NCBI GenBank assembly: GCA_023665755.1
Contig: JAMPDF010000005.1
Span: 5,183 to 69,182, forward strand
Source of the DNA: Prevotella sp.
GTDB taxonomy: Bacteria; Bacillota_I; Bacilli_A; ML615J-28; CAG-313
Direction: 5' to 3'
Length of the DNA: 64,000 nucleotides
In this document: positions 1 through 9,800 of the stretch, piece after piece
Numbering within the stretch: position 1 is the stretch's first letter
How the letters are laid out: every line of letters begins with the position of its first letter
Translations under genes and position numbers: made by a program
The notes under the pieces: model-generated
The model's database searches: none
Told to the model about the DNA's origin: nothing
What the model saw: only the letters and a program-made list of their open reading frames with translations

Positions 1-1498
1 CGTCCATAAAGGACATGGCTATACAATACTGTCTAAACAATTCATCTGCTGATGTTTGATAATTGTGTAACACCCTATCTAATATTTCAAATTTTTCCTT
101 TTCATTACAATATGAACTCATAATATCCTTGATACATTGCAGCCCAAATTGATCGTAAATATATAACCAAAAACAAAAAGTTTCATATTCTCGTCTATGT
201 ACGCTTTCATAATCATCTATTGATGTTGTGGTATTCTGCCAATATGCTTTTAAATCTCTGTACATTTGGCCCCAGGCATATACATTTTCTTGCATATTTC
301 CATATTCGTCTTTATTATTTATACTTTTTTGATTTATATAACAACAACTTGCAAAGTTAGCCATAGACTCATAGTACCAATGTTCATTGATATATATTCC
401 CTTCATTGTATTAAATTGGATACTATGAAAATACTCATGTGCAAATATATATTCAAAACAATTGGATTTAAAATCTTGTGTGTTGTATTCCATAAAATTA
501 TAATTCATTACAATATATGAACATTCTCCTACTTGCTGAGCATATCCTCCTATACTAAAATCATAATTTTGACTGACTATATCATCATACTCTATAATAA
601 TTTCATAATATCCAAAAGAATCACTCGTTTTAGGAACCTGAAAGCCCCATTGATTTTCATCACAAAAATAGTTTTGAACATCCTCTACTACATGTGCTAC
701 ATCTTCTATATTATCTTTTATCATTTTCTCCACATCATAATAAATCTTAAATTTGCGATTGGGACTAAAAACATATGAAACATTGCTGTAACTTGTTTGA
801 TAATACGTCGGTTTCTCAACATCCCCATTCAGTTCTTGCACAGGTAGAGATAAAGCTGATTTCACTTGTGTTATATTGCCACATAAAAATGAGTGATTAA
901 TATCTAACCCCATAGTAGTTTTTTCTTCTATTGCTACTTCATACGTTATTGACTGGTTTTTTACTTGAATATTGGTTGCCTCTACATCTTGATTCTCCGA
1001 AACTATTTGATATGGTGCATATATTCTTTCTTTTTCCACATTCATAAATTTCACATTAAATTGATTATCTTCATCTTGATACAAAGATAAATCTGCTATT
1101 TCATTAATATAAAACACACTCTTTCTAATTTCTGTTGTCACAAATATTTGTGTTTGTTTAACACCATAGCCTTCTGGCAATGTATCTAAATCAATTTTTA
1201 GCAATAACAACTCACTTGGTCTATCTATAATTATTTCATTATTGATGTTTGTATATATATTGCATAATTCATGTGTGTAATACAGCAATTCTCCATTATT
1301 ATATACTGGATTGGCATTATATACTTCTATTTTTACATCACTAAGATCTACTTCTGTGTTATCATTATTTAAAACTTGGATAATAAATTTCTCATCATTA
1401 ATGGTTTTTTCACTTTTCGCTAATACTGAGTCATTTATCTTTATACCAAAAAAAGTAATAATTGCTATAGATATTATTGTAATATAAATTTTTTTCAT
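1..1498 (-). CDS. Secreted zinc metalloprotease-like protein, 3' end cut by window
   Basis: An uninterrupted minus-strand frame runs from an ATG at 1498, preceded by a GGAG ribosome site, off the left edge, giving at least 499 residues. The first ~28 residues are a lysine start plus a hydrophobic stretch ending near VLA, a likely signal peptide. Residues 354-358 read HEYFH, the HExxH zinc motif, and E377 in the segment WYYESMANF lies 23 residues downstream, as expected for the third ligand of a gluzincin. The first ~330 residues look like beta-rich extracellular domains. The likely role is cleavage of extracellular protein or peptide; substrate unknown. The C-terminus lies outside the window, so any anchor is unseen. 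Confidence 0.75.
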   Translation of the reverse strand, partial: MKKIYITIISIAIITFFGIKINDSVLAKSEKTINDEKFIIQVLNNDNTEVDLSDVKIEVYNANPVYNNGELLYYTHELCNIYTNINNEIIIDRPSELLLLKIDLDTLPEGYGVKQTQIFVTTEIRKSVFYINEIADLSLYQDEDNQFNVKFMNVEKERIYAPYQIVSENQDVEATNIQVKNQSITYEVAIEEKTTMGLDINHSFLCGNITQVKSALSLPVQELNGDVEKPTYYQTSYSNVSYVFSPNRKFKIYYDVEKMIKDNIEDVAHVVEDVQNYFCDENQWGFQVPKTSDSFGYYEIIIEYDDIVSQNYDFSIGGYAQQVGECSYIVMNYNFMEYNTQDFKSNCFEYIFAHEYFHSIQFNTMKGIYINEHWYYESMANFASCCYINQKSINNKDEYGNMQENVYAWGQMYRDLKAYWQNTTTSIDDYESVHRREYETFCFWLYIYDQFGLQCIKDIMSSYCNEKEKFEILDRVLHNYQTSADELFRQYCIAMSFMD

Positions 1499-1580
1499 TA
1501 CTCCTAATTTCCTTTTTCTTTATATATAAATTTTTCTATTTCTTATTTGCATTTCATAAACTTTAGAATTTATAAAATAT

Positions 1581-1622
1581 AAAGAGTACAATGCTATCCT
1601 AAACCAAAGCATTATACTCTTT
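1581..1622 (-). terminator. Terminator after fba
   Basis: A hairpin just past the aldolase stop codon has 15-nt arms (AAAGAGTACAATGCT and its near-perfect complement, one mismatch) and is followed on the minus strand by a T-rich tract. It probably separates fba from the metalloprotease gene. Confidence 0.6.
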
Positions 1623-1629
1623 TAAATAT

Positions 1630-2493
1630 CTAGTTTGCCTTATTTACAGATCCAAACACATTCATCTTTTCAGTTACTGACATTGCAATACCTTTTGCTG
1701 CAGGACCAATTAATTTACGTGGATCATATACTTTTGCATTTTTTTCATCTGCTAAAAATTCTCTTAGTAATTTATTAAATGCTAATTGACATTCTGTATT
1801 GACATTAATTTTACATGTGCCACAAGCAATGGCTTTTTGAATTTTTTCATCAGGAATACCTGTTCCTCCATGAAGTACCAAAGGAAGATTTGTAGCTTTC
1901 CCAATGGCTTCCATTTCCACAAATCCTAATACTGGTTCACCTTGATATGGACCATGAACTGAACCTAGTGCAGGAGCAAGTGCATCTACTTTTGCTTCAT
2001 TGACTAAACGTACACATTCATTTAAATCTGCATATTTAATTCCACCAACAACACCATCTTCATTTCCACCTACTGTTCCAACTTCAGCTTCTACACTTAC
2101 ACCTTTTGCATGAGCATAATCTACAACTTCTTTAGTCATTTGAATATTTTCATCAATTGGATGATGTGATCCATCAATCATCACTGAAGTAAAACCTGCA
2201 TCAATAGCCGCTTTACAACTTTCAAAACTAGAACCATGGTCCAAGTGAATAGCTACTTCAACGGTTGTATTTAAAAATTTCATTAATCCTTTTACCATAC
2301 CTACTACAGTATCAAATCCACCCATATATTTTGCTGCACCTTCTGATACGCCTAAAATGACTGGTGATTGATTTTTTTCAGCAGTTTCAAGAATAGTTTT
2401 TGTCCATTCTAGATTATTGATATTAAATTGCCCTACAGCATATTTACCTGCTTTGGCATTTGCCAACATATTACACATATTAACTAGTGGCAT
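1630..2493 (-). CDS. fba: Class II fructose-bisphosphate aldolase
   Basis: The 287-residue product matches class II, zinc-dependent aldolases, which interconvert fructose 1,6-bisphosphate with glyceraldehyde 3-phosphate and dihydroxyacetone phosphate in cytosolic glycolysis and gluconeogenesis. The HLDHGSS motif near residue 83 carries the catalytic aspartate and a zinc histidine; VEAEVG, LVLHGGTG and KINVNTE are the other family blocks. Length is typical. The ATG at 2493 has an AGGAGG ribosome site. It stands alone between a peptidase gene and a terminator. Tagatose-bisphosphate or related aldolases share these motifs, so the exact sugar is less certain than the fold. Confidence 0.93.
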   Translation of the reverse strand: MPLVNMCNMLANAKAGKYAVGQFNINNLEWTKTILETAEKNQSPVILGVSEGAAKYMGGFDTVVGMVKGLMKFLNTTVEVAIHLDHGSSFESCKAAIDAGFTSVMIDGSHHPIDENIQMTKEVVDYAHAKGVSVEAEVGTVGGNEDGVVGGIKYADLNECVRLVNEAKVDALAPALGSVHGPYQGEPVLGFVEMEAIGKATNLPLVLHGGTGIPDEKIQKAIACGTCKINVNTECQLAFNKLLREFLADEKNAKVYDPRKLIGPAAKGIAMSVTEKMNVFGSVNKAN

Positions 2494-2580
2494 ATTTTTG
2501 TTCCTCCTATTTGTTTTAATTTTATTTTGAACATATATATATTACCTTAAAATCCACCAAAAGTAAACCGGAATACCTTT

Positions 2581-3831
2581 TTATTTTGTTTGTTCTGTCT
2601 TCTTAAATAAATATTTATCTACCTTATCTTTTATTTTTTCAGGAATTTCTCTATCAATCGGGAATACTTGATAATGTTGCAATCTTTCTGAAAACATTTC
2701 TATAAAAGAATACGTGTGATATAATGCATCTTCACCAATAAAATGCATCGTATCATAACGATTGTGTATATGCGCTGAATTACCAATGCCAAAGCGCATA
2801 AAATTCACTGCAGGAATTCCTTTATCTGCAAAAGGAATACAGTCACTTGAATAAATATCTTGTGTAACATCAATAGGAAATCCTACTTCTTTAGCTAAAT
2901 AAGTAATCATATGCATTAGAGCATCATTTCCTAATACGACTGAGCTGTCTTTTCCAAGAATAGCCCCCGCAACGTCTACATTCACATTGAGTACAATGTT
3001 TCCTAAATCTTCTTTTGATAGTTGGGATACGTAGTATTTGCTACCTAATAATCCTCTTTCTTCACTACCACACCATATGAAACGTATAGTTCTTGTTGGT
3101 TTGTGATGCATAAAATAATCATATAACCCTAAAAGAATCACACATCCTGCGCCATTATCATATGCGCCTTTACTAAATAATACACTATCATAATGTGCCG
3201 TATAGACAATCACTTCATTTTCATATGTAGAACCTTTTATTTCAGATATAACATTATGGGAATCCACCATTTTTTCTTCTTTCAACAAAGTCAGTGTTAA
3301 TGTTTTTGGATTTTCTTCTACTAAATGCATTGCATCAATGGTACGCATGTGTACACCAGGAAGTTTACCTAATTCAAAAAAAGGCTCTCTTAGTTCTCTA
3401 ATATCAATATCTGCTTGTTCATCATAAACATCACCATCAAATGTAATGAAACCAACTGCACCTGCTTGAATCAGCGCTTCATAAGTAGGTTTTCTTAAAT
3501 ATCCATTTACTAAAACAATTTTATCCTTTGCATATATATAATGGATGGGATTGGTTGAATCCATATAATAAAAAGGAGCCTCTATTCCTTCTTCTTGAGT
3601 ATCGAGACTACACCGATATCCAGTTACTTCATACTCTCGTCCATCACAATTAGCTAAACTTACTTTTTGAAAGTCAGTTTGTGAAACTTGAAAAGGCACA
3701 ACACTTGCTACTCCACCCATTTGTTCTATCTCGGTTTTTAACCAATGAGCACAAGTAAGTTCTTCATTTGATCCGCTTGGTCTTGTTATACTCATTTGTT
3801 CTAATAATTGATACATCTTCTTTTTATTCAT
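2581..3831 (-). CDS. M28-family zinc peptidase with PA-like insert
   Basis: The 416-residue product has a complete set of M28 motifs: TAHYDS (zinc His), GAYDNGAG (bridging Asp), GSEERGLLGS (catalytic and zinc Glu), NVDVAG and IHNRYDT (last zinc His). Residues ~65-165 look like a protease-associated (PA) domain between the N-terminal region and the catalytic core. Family members are aminopeptidases or carboxypeptidases acting on peptides. No signal peptide is visible, so it is probably cytosolic. It may form a unit with the downstream fba, 87 bp away. The exact cleavage specificity cannot be read from sequence. Confidence 0.82.
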   Translation of the reverse strand: MNKKKMYQLLEQMSITRPSGSNEELTCAHWLKTEIEQMGGVASVVPFQVSQTDFQKVSLANCDGREYEVTGYRCSLDTQEEGIEAPFYYMDSTNPIHYIYAKDKIVLVNGYLRKPTYEALIQAGAVGFITFDGDVYDEQADIDIRELREPFFELGKLPGVHMRTIDAMHLVEENPKTLTLTLLKEEKMVDSHNVISEIKGSTYENEVIVYTAHYDSVLFSKGAYDNGAGCVILLGLYDYFMHHKPTRTIRFIWCGSEERGLLGSKYYVSQLSKEDLGNIVLNVNVDVAGAILGKDSSVVLGNDALMHMITYLAKEVGFPIDVTQDIYSSDCIPFADKGIPAVNFMRFGIGNSAHIHNRYDTMHFIGEDALYHTYSFIEMFSERLQHYQVFPIDREIPEKIKDKVDKYLFKKTEQTK

Positions 3832-3860
3832 TTATTTCACCTCTAGGGTATTATAACATA

Positions 3861-3893
3861 AAAAGCGATGAACTAGCAATTCATCGCTTTTTG
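3861..3893 (-). terminator. Terminator after the solute-binding lipoprotein gene
   Basis: A 12-bp stem, AAAAGCGATGAA with its complement and a 7-nt loop, lies immediately past the stop of the 3896-5482 gene and is flanked by A/T runs on both sides. It separates that gene from the M28 peptidase gene. Confidence 0.75.
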
Positions 3894-3895
3894 TT

Positions 3896-5482
3896 TTATT
3901 CACTTATTGTATAAATATAATCGTACACGATTTGCATCGCTTCAAAAGGGCTATATACTTCTGATTGTTTACCTAACCTTGCTGTTTCATATTCAACAAA
4001 AGCCTTTTTATCATCATTCGTTTGTAGTTGTGACCCACTTTTCATATAATTGAATAAAAAGTTAATATATCCTACATTATATTTATTTGATACTGAAAAA
4101 TCACCATAATCAAATAAAGAAATTCTAGATAGCATCCCCATCCCTTCATATATTTGTTTTTCTTGGCATTGTAAAAATAATTCAATAGATTCTTCATCTA
4201 AATAATAACTTAAATTATCTTTCATAATTTCTTCTTCGCTAATTGTTGATTTTTCTCTATAACCTGATTCTAAATCATAGATAATACGAAAAGCAATTTC
4301 TGGATTAAATCCATTCTCCATTGTTTCAAAGTTAAATACTGCATAACCTGGTGCACTTGTTACAGCAATCTTACTGCTTTCAAAATTAAAATTTGGATAA
4401 GGCACCAATGATAATTTTTTTGTAGGCAAATTTAATTCTTGTGCATTATCAAAGCGATTTAATCTTAAATTAAAATGTGATTGTTGTGCACCAAAAGCAA
4501 AAATTTTATTTTCATACAGATCTTTCATTTCATCATATATTTGTATTGCTTCTAAGTTATTCCCCACTACTTTTTGATTTTCCACAAATGTAAATCTTTT
4601 AGCAGATGCCATTCCATAAGTCATGTTAGAAAAATCTTCCATACCTTCGACTGAAATAACTGGTTTACTCGAATCCTTTTGTTGCAATTCTAAACACAAT
4701 TTCTTTAACGTTTCATTATCCCATTTGCCTTGTTGATATAATTCTTGTGGATCATCTATCCCCATTTGTAAAAATGATTCCTTATCGTAATACAGAAAAT
4801 GATAGGTATAAATAGGTTGTGGAATATATAAATAGGTATTTTGATAATAGGTAGATAAATCCTTTCTCATATTTGTTGGAATAATGTCTAAATCTTTCAT
4901 AATTCCCATATCCGTTGATGTGTTATATAAAGAATAATATAATTTTTCTAAAACGTTGTTTTTTTGATATGCGCCAGAAGAAGAGTAATTCTCTTTTAAA
5001 CTAATTGTACTAAATAAAGAATCAGTAATCACAGCATGCATACCATTTAGATTGTCGTATGCAATCACCTCTTCAATTGGTCTATAAGAGTATTGATTTG
5101 TTATATAACAAATGGTAACATTATACTTCTTTTCAATTTCTCTTATATAATTTTGTTTTTCCCTTTTATCTTTTGCAATATAATTATCGGAAAACGGATT
5201 ATAAATCGATTCCATTTCGGCAGTTGTAAGTAATGAAGAATCATACATGGATCCGTATGCATTTAAATAGATATTAAATTGCATTCCTTGTCCATTAAAA
5301 GGCAATTCCGTTTGTGCTGATGAATGATTATTGTTAGATGAATTATTATTATCGGATTGTTGAGTATTATTTTGTTCTGTATTATTTTTATTTGATGATG
5401 GGGCTAATGTATTCTTTTTACATGAAACAAGCATCATGGTCAATGATAAGAATATCATGATATTAATTAAAACTTTTTTCAT
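3896..5482 (-). CDS. Orphan extracellular solute-binding lipoprotein
   Basis: The 528-residue product starts with a lipoprotein signal peptide (hydrophobic core, lipobox LVSC, Cys at residue 21). An Asn/Ser/Gln-rich linker of about 40 residues follows, then a body resembling family 1 solute-binding proteins of sugar ABC importers; the segment LYYDKESFLQMGIDDPQELY is typical of that fold. It is probably anchored on the outer face of the membrane. No permease or ATPase gene is adjacent, so it may feed a distant importer or act as a sensor or binding protein. It follows the small secreted protein gene at 11 bp and is probably co-transcribed with it. Confidence 0.65.
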   Translation of the reverse strand: MKKVLINIMIFLSLTMMLVSCKKNTLAPSSNKNNTEQNNTQQSDNNNSSNNNHSSAQTELPFNGQGMQFNIYLNAYGSMYDSSLLTTAEMESIYNPFSDNYIAKDKREKQNYIREIEKKYNVTICYITNQYSYRPIEEVIAYDNLNGMHAVITDSLFSTISLKENYSSSGAYQKNNVLEKLYYSLYNTSTDMGIMKDLDIIPTNMRKDLSTYYQNTYLYIPQPIYTYHFLYYDKESFLQMGIDDPQELYQQGKWDNETLKKLCLELQQKDSSKPVISVEGMEDFSNMTYGMASAKRFTFVENQKVVGNNLEAIQIYDEMKDLYENKIFAFGAQQSHFNLRLNRFDNAQELNLPTKKLSLVPYPNFNFESSKIAVTSAPGYAVFNFETMENGFNPEIAFRIIYDLESGYREKSTISEEEIMKDNLSYYLDEESIELFLQCQEKQIYEGMGMLSRISLFDYGDFSVSNKYNVGYINFLFNYMKSGSQLQTNDDKKAFVEYETARLGKQSEVYSPFEAMQIVYDYIYTISE

Positions 5483-5493
5483 TTTCCCTCCTT

Positions 5494-6009
5494 CTACTGA
5501 TAGATTTCTATATAAATAGACACTCTATGCCTTGTATTATATTTATAGACTCCAATTGCAATGCCAACATTTGCCTCATTTTCAATATATTTTTTTGCAG
5601 TAATGGTTCCAAAGGAACTAATTGAAATATTCTCTGCACTTAATCCATATATTGACCAATCAAAATCTTGAATATAAGGTGTTGGACTATCCTTTCCTAA
5701 ACAAATAAGACGGTTATTGCCCACCTTGATTCTTACTAAATTATCACTTGTATAATTTGAAATAGGTATAATTTGTCCAAAACCTAAAGTTACTTCTGTA
5801 CCACTTTTTAATCCACTATTTCTACAATCCATACCATAGCTTAAATAAATAGGAGTAGTACTTTTATCTGGGATTACTTCCATTACAATTTTTGATGCAA
5901 CGCTATAGTCCTTATTAGCATTAGCTTTAATCATCAAGTTAGTATTCAAAAGCAATATAGTGCTAGTTAAAAAAAATAGTATCAACATTATTAAAAATTT
6001 TTTTATCAT
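5494..6009 (-). CDS. Small secreted protein with Ig-like C-terminal region
   Basis: This 171-residue protein has an N-terminal hydrophobic segment (about residues 5-28), a signal peptide or membrane anchor. The body is beta-rich; the end, with SISSFGTITAKKY followed by alternating hydrophobic residues, resembles the last strands of bacterial Ig-like (Big_2) domains. No catalytic motif is visible. The 11-bp gap to the downstream lipoprotein gene suggests an operon and joint action at the cell surface. The ATG at 6009 follows a G-rich GGGGGG ribosome site. Function is unknown. Confidence 0.6.
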   Translation of the reverse strand: MIKKFLIMLILFFLTSTILLLNTNLMIKANANKDYSVASKIVMEVIPDKSTTPIYLSYGMDCRNSGLKSGTEVTLGFGQIIPISNYTSDNLVRIKVGNNRLICLGKDSPTPYIQDFDWSIYGLSAENISISSFGTITAKKYIENEANVGIAIGVYKYNTRHRVSIYIEIYQ

Positions 6010-6049
6010 ATGCCCCCCACATTTTAAATACTTCCCATAATAATTTAAA

Positions 6050-6107
6050 ACAAAAAAGAGAATTGACTCTTTTATTTTTAATTGAAGATTAATTCTCTTT
6101 CTTAGTT
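6050..6107 (-). promoter_or_regulatory. Terminator-like hairpin in the leader of the 6009 gene
   Basis: Between the promoter at 6138-6165 and the start codon at 6009, the minus strand can form a stem of AAGAGAATT with AATTCTCTT around a ~30-nt loop, followed by TTTTTTG. That is the form of an intrinsic terminator inside a leader, so attenuation is possible. No known riboswitch family was recognised. Confidence 0.4.
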
Positions 6108-6137
6108 GCTATTATCATTGGGTAGTTCTTCATTATC

Positions 6138-6165
6138 ATTATACTAAAGAAAATTCATATGTCAA
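6138..6165 (-). promoter_or_regulatory. Sigma-A promoter for the 6009-3896 operon
   Basis: On the minus strand, TTGACA (6160-6165) and TATAAT (6138-6143) are separated by 16 bp. The site lies just after the spoVT terminator and ~130 bp upstream of the start at 6009. Confidence 0.7.
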
Positions 6166-6185
6166 TTGATTCACATTTTCTATAA

Positions 6186-6223
6186 AAAATAGTTGTTGCT
6201 ATAGCGAGTGCAACAACTATTTT
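6186..6223 (-). terminator. Terminator after spoVT
   Basis: A perfect 14-bp stem (AAAATAGTTGTTGC with its complement, 10-nt loop) begins 7 bp past the spoVT stop and is followed by a T run on the minus strand. Confidence 0.85.
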
Positions 6224-6230
6224 TATTATA

Positions 6231-6758
6231 CTATCCTTCTAAATATCTTCCCATAAACATACCACCAAATTCCGCAAGCGATTTTTCTACATCGGTAATT
6301 GCATCACTTAACACAATAACAGACCCAGATATATCTCCCAACACATTAATTGGTTTAATAATAGCAGATTTAGATATGGGATAATCTTCTAAGAATTCAA
6401 AGTTTTCTGCTTTATCTACGACTTGAGTTTGACGTTTGCTCATTTTTTCTTCTAAACGAAGTGATATTCTTTTGTTAGATATGTCTTGTTTAAAGTTTCC
6501 TGCATAAGCAATAACCTTTTCATTATCTGTAATAATAATATCTTTTTTGTTGGAAGCATATAGACTTTCAACAAATTCTTCGACAAAATCATTTACATTT
6601 TGTACCGGAGAATATTTCTTTAATATAATTCGATCTGTTCCATCTGTATATATTTCTAAAGATTCCCCTTCTTTGATGCGCATTGTTCTTCTTAATTCTT
6701 TAGGTAAGACAATTCTTCCCAAATCATCTATTCTTCTAACAACACCAGTTGCTTTCAT
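6231..6758 (-). CDS. spoVT: Stage V sporulation protein T, AbrB-family regulator
   Basis: The 175-residue product matches SpoVT: an N-terminal AbrB/MazE-type swapped-hairpin DNA-binding domain (RRIDDLGRIVLPKELRR, residues ~8-24) and a C-terminal GAF-like domain. In B. subtilis SpoVT (178 aa) tunes forespore sigma-G genes. The length and two-domain layout separate it from plain AbrB, which lacks the GAF part. It lies downstream of mfd, as in B. subtilis. A good sigma-G-type promoter lies upstream at 6790-6818, consistent with forespore expression. The start at 6758 has a GGAGG ribosome site. Confidence 0.9.
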   Translation of the reverse strand: MKATGVVRRIDDLGRIVLPKELRRTMRIKEGESLEIYTDGTDRIILKKYSPVQNVNDFVEEFVESLYASNKKDIIITDNEKVIAYAGNFKQDISNKRISLRLEEKMSKRQTQVVDKAENFEFLEDYPISKSAIIKPINVLGDISGSVIVLSDAITDVEKSLAEFGGMFMGRYLEG

Positions 6759-6789
6759 AATAACCTCCGTAACAATTTTTCTCTATAGT

Positions 6790-6818
6790 TATTATGGAGT
6801 ATTTTTACTTTTTTATGC
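6790..6818 (-). promoter_or_regulatory. Candidate sigma-G promoter for spoVT
   Basis: On the minus strand, GCATA (6814-6818) is followed after 17 bp by CATAATA (6790-6796). This fits the published sigma-G consensus (GHATR, 17-18 bp, CATWHTA). It is 31 bp upstream of the spoVT start codon. The match is by eye; AT-rich sequence raises the chance rate. Confidence 0.6.
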
Positions 6819-6830
6819 AGAATTTCTCAA

Positions 6831-9800
6831 TTATTTTCTAATCATGATTTTGTCTACTACATTTTCTAAAAATGAAGTTAATCCATATATATAACTTCTT
6901 GTGGTAGCTTTAGGATCAATAGTGATTATAATTTTTTTATTGCGATAATCAAATTTATATTTTAAGTGTAAATCAATCGATAAATCAAAAAGTTTGCTTG
7001 CATTGATACGAGTTGTTGCTTCTTCTTCGAAAACAATAGTAATTTCCGTTTGTGTTTGCTTGAATGTTTCAACCCCGGATTTTTTTAGTAAATATTCTAA
7101 ATATTTTTCTTCCATATAAAGCAAGATTTCTTCACTTAACTTTCCATATCGATCGGTATATTCTTCTATAAGCATTTGTATTTGTTGTCTAGAAGTAATC
7201 TTACTGATTGATTTATGAATATCGATTCGAATTGCATCATCTTCTACATAGCTTTCATCAACATGTCTAGAAATATCAATTGGGAATTTTCTTGTATTTG
7301 TCTCTTCTACCGAAAGTCCTTTTTCTTCTTGAATTGCTTCATTTAGTAATTTCATATATAAGTCCATTCCTACTGCATCAATATAACCGGACTGTTCACT
7401 ACCTAAAATATCACCTGAGCCACGAATTGCCAAATCACGCATTGCAATCTTGTACCCACTACCTAATTCTGTAAATTCTTTAATTGCTTCTAGGCGTTTA
7501 ACGGCATTTTCAGTAATAATTTTACTTTTATCATACATCAAATAAGCATAAGATATTCGGTCGCTTCTTCCTACCCTTCCTCTTACTTGATATAATTGAG
7601 AAAGCCCTAATGTATCTGATCTTTCGATAATCAGTGTATTGGCATTGGGTATATCTATACCAGTTTCAATAATAGTTGTGCAAATTAACACGTCATATCC
7701 TTTATCCAAAAAAATCATCAATTCATTTTCAATATCATCCTTGTCCATTTTTCCATGGATTAAACCTATTTTAGCTTTGGGTACTAATTGATGCACCTTT
7801 GAACGAATATGATCTAATTCTGATATACGGTTGAGCAAATAAAACACTTGCCCGCCTCGTCCCATTTCTCGGTTAATAGCTTCACGAATGACAGAATCAT
7901 TGCTTTCAAGTACATAAGTTTGAATGGGCAAACGATTATTTGGTGCTGTTTCAATCAAAGATAAGTCTCTTAAGCCAGAAAGAGCCATTTGAAGTGTTCT
8001 AGGAATAGGTGTTGCAGAAAGCGTTAAAACATCAATATTAGATTTCATTGTTTTAATTCGCTCTTTATGTTCTACACCAAAACGTTGTTCTTCATCAATA
8101 ATGAGTAATCCTAGGTCTTTAAATACGATATCTTTTGATAAAATACGATGTGTTCCGATAATAATATCCACATATCCCCTTTTTAGACCATCAATAATAT
8201 TTTTTTGTTGTTGGAGGGAAACAAAGCGATTGAGCAACTCCACTCTTACCCCATATTTTTCAAATCTCTCTTTAAAAGTATAATAGTGTTGCCTTGTAAG
8301 TACCGTTGTTGGAGCAAGATAGGCTACTTGTTTTCCATTATCAACAGCTTTAAAGGCAGCGCGCATTGCAATTTCTGTTTTACCAAACCCTACATCCCCA
8401 CAAATCAAACGATCTAGTGGATGAGGGCTTTCCATATCTTTTTTAACTTCCTCAATTGCTTTTAATTGGTCAGCTGTTTCAGTATACTCAAAATCACTTT
8501 CAAATTCTAACTGTTCTACTGTATCTTCACGATATACAAATCCTGGTCTTGCATCTCGTTCAGCTTGTACTTTAATTAATTTTTTAGCTATATCTTTGGT
8601 TTTCTCTTTAATCTTCGCCTTTTTTTTCTGCCACTCTTTGCTTTTTAGGCTATTTAACTTAGGCAATTTATCCTTTGAACCAATATATTTTTCTAGGACA
8701 TAAATATTTTCTACTGGTATCAATAACCTTGACTCTTCTGCATACTCTATACACAAGAAATCATTGATTGTATTTCTAATTTCTCTTGTTTGAATGCCAA
8801 CGTATCTACCAATACCATAATCCTGGTGAACCACATAATCACCTGGATTGAGTTCTTCTTTATTGTAAATTTTAACAGAATCTTTCAAAAACTTTTGATA
8901 TTTTGAATTCTTAACGATTTTACCTGGTGCAAATTCATTCGGAGAAATCAAAACAAATTGGGATTCTAAATCCTCAAATCCATATCCATCAGGCATTATC
9001 GCAACATTGACTTGATGTTGCTTTATATCTTTTATGTGGTCTATTTCAACATATTCTATTTGATTTGCTGCAAAAGTTTCTTTTAGAAACAATAATTTTT
9101 TTTCATCAATATGGGTAATCAAATAGGTTTTTTTAGAGTTTGCTTTGATGTCTTCAATCATTGATTTAATATTATTATTGTATTCAAAACAATTGGTTGT
9201 AGCAAGCACAATATGTTGATCTAGTTTCATTCCTACTAATGAAGAATTAAAAATAGACGTAAATATATTGGTTTTAGCAATATACAAACCACTATCTAAT
9301 GTCACAAAAAAGTCATCGGGAGCAATATTTTTATTTTTTGAAAAATAATCAGCTATTTCATTGAACATTGCCTTTTCATGTTCTAAACAAGCCTGATAAT
9401 CTTCATAAATACAAATAGGTTGATCCAAAAGTTGATAAAATGGTTGGTATTCAGATGTAAAATAAGGCAAATAGATATATAACTGATCTAAATTTTGATA
9501 ATTTTCAATGGACTCTAGATTCATTTTTACCTTATCAGTTAATTCTTGTTGTTTGATAATGTTTGCTTTAATTTGTGGAATATTTTTTTCATCATAATAA
9601 ATTTCATACAAGGGATAAATCGATACTTTTGGTATAGACCCCTTAGACATCTGTGTTTCTACATCTATTTTTTTGATGTTTTCAATCTCATCATCAAAGA
9701 AACTAATTCGAATAGGTAAGTCTTCATTAATAGGATAAACATCTATTAAACTCCCTCGTACACTAAATGTTCCTCTTACTGAAGTAATTGCGGTTTTTTT

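Noticed and set aside
266..778. Short plus-strand frames at the left end
   Set aside because: They lie opposite the long metalloprotease frame, which has a start codon with ribosome site, a signal peptide and the HEYFH motif; the plus frames look like random hydrophobic translations.
6231..6758. AbrB transition-state regulator
   Set aside because: The 175-aa length and the C-terminal GAF-like domain, plus position after mfd, identify SpoVT instead.
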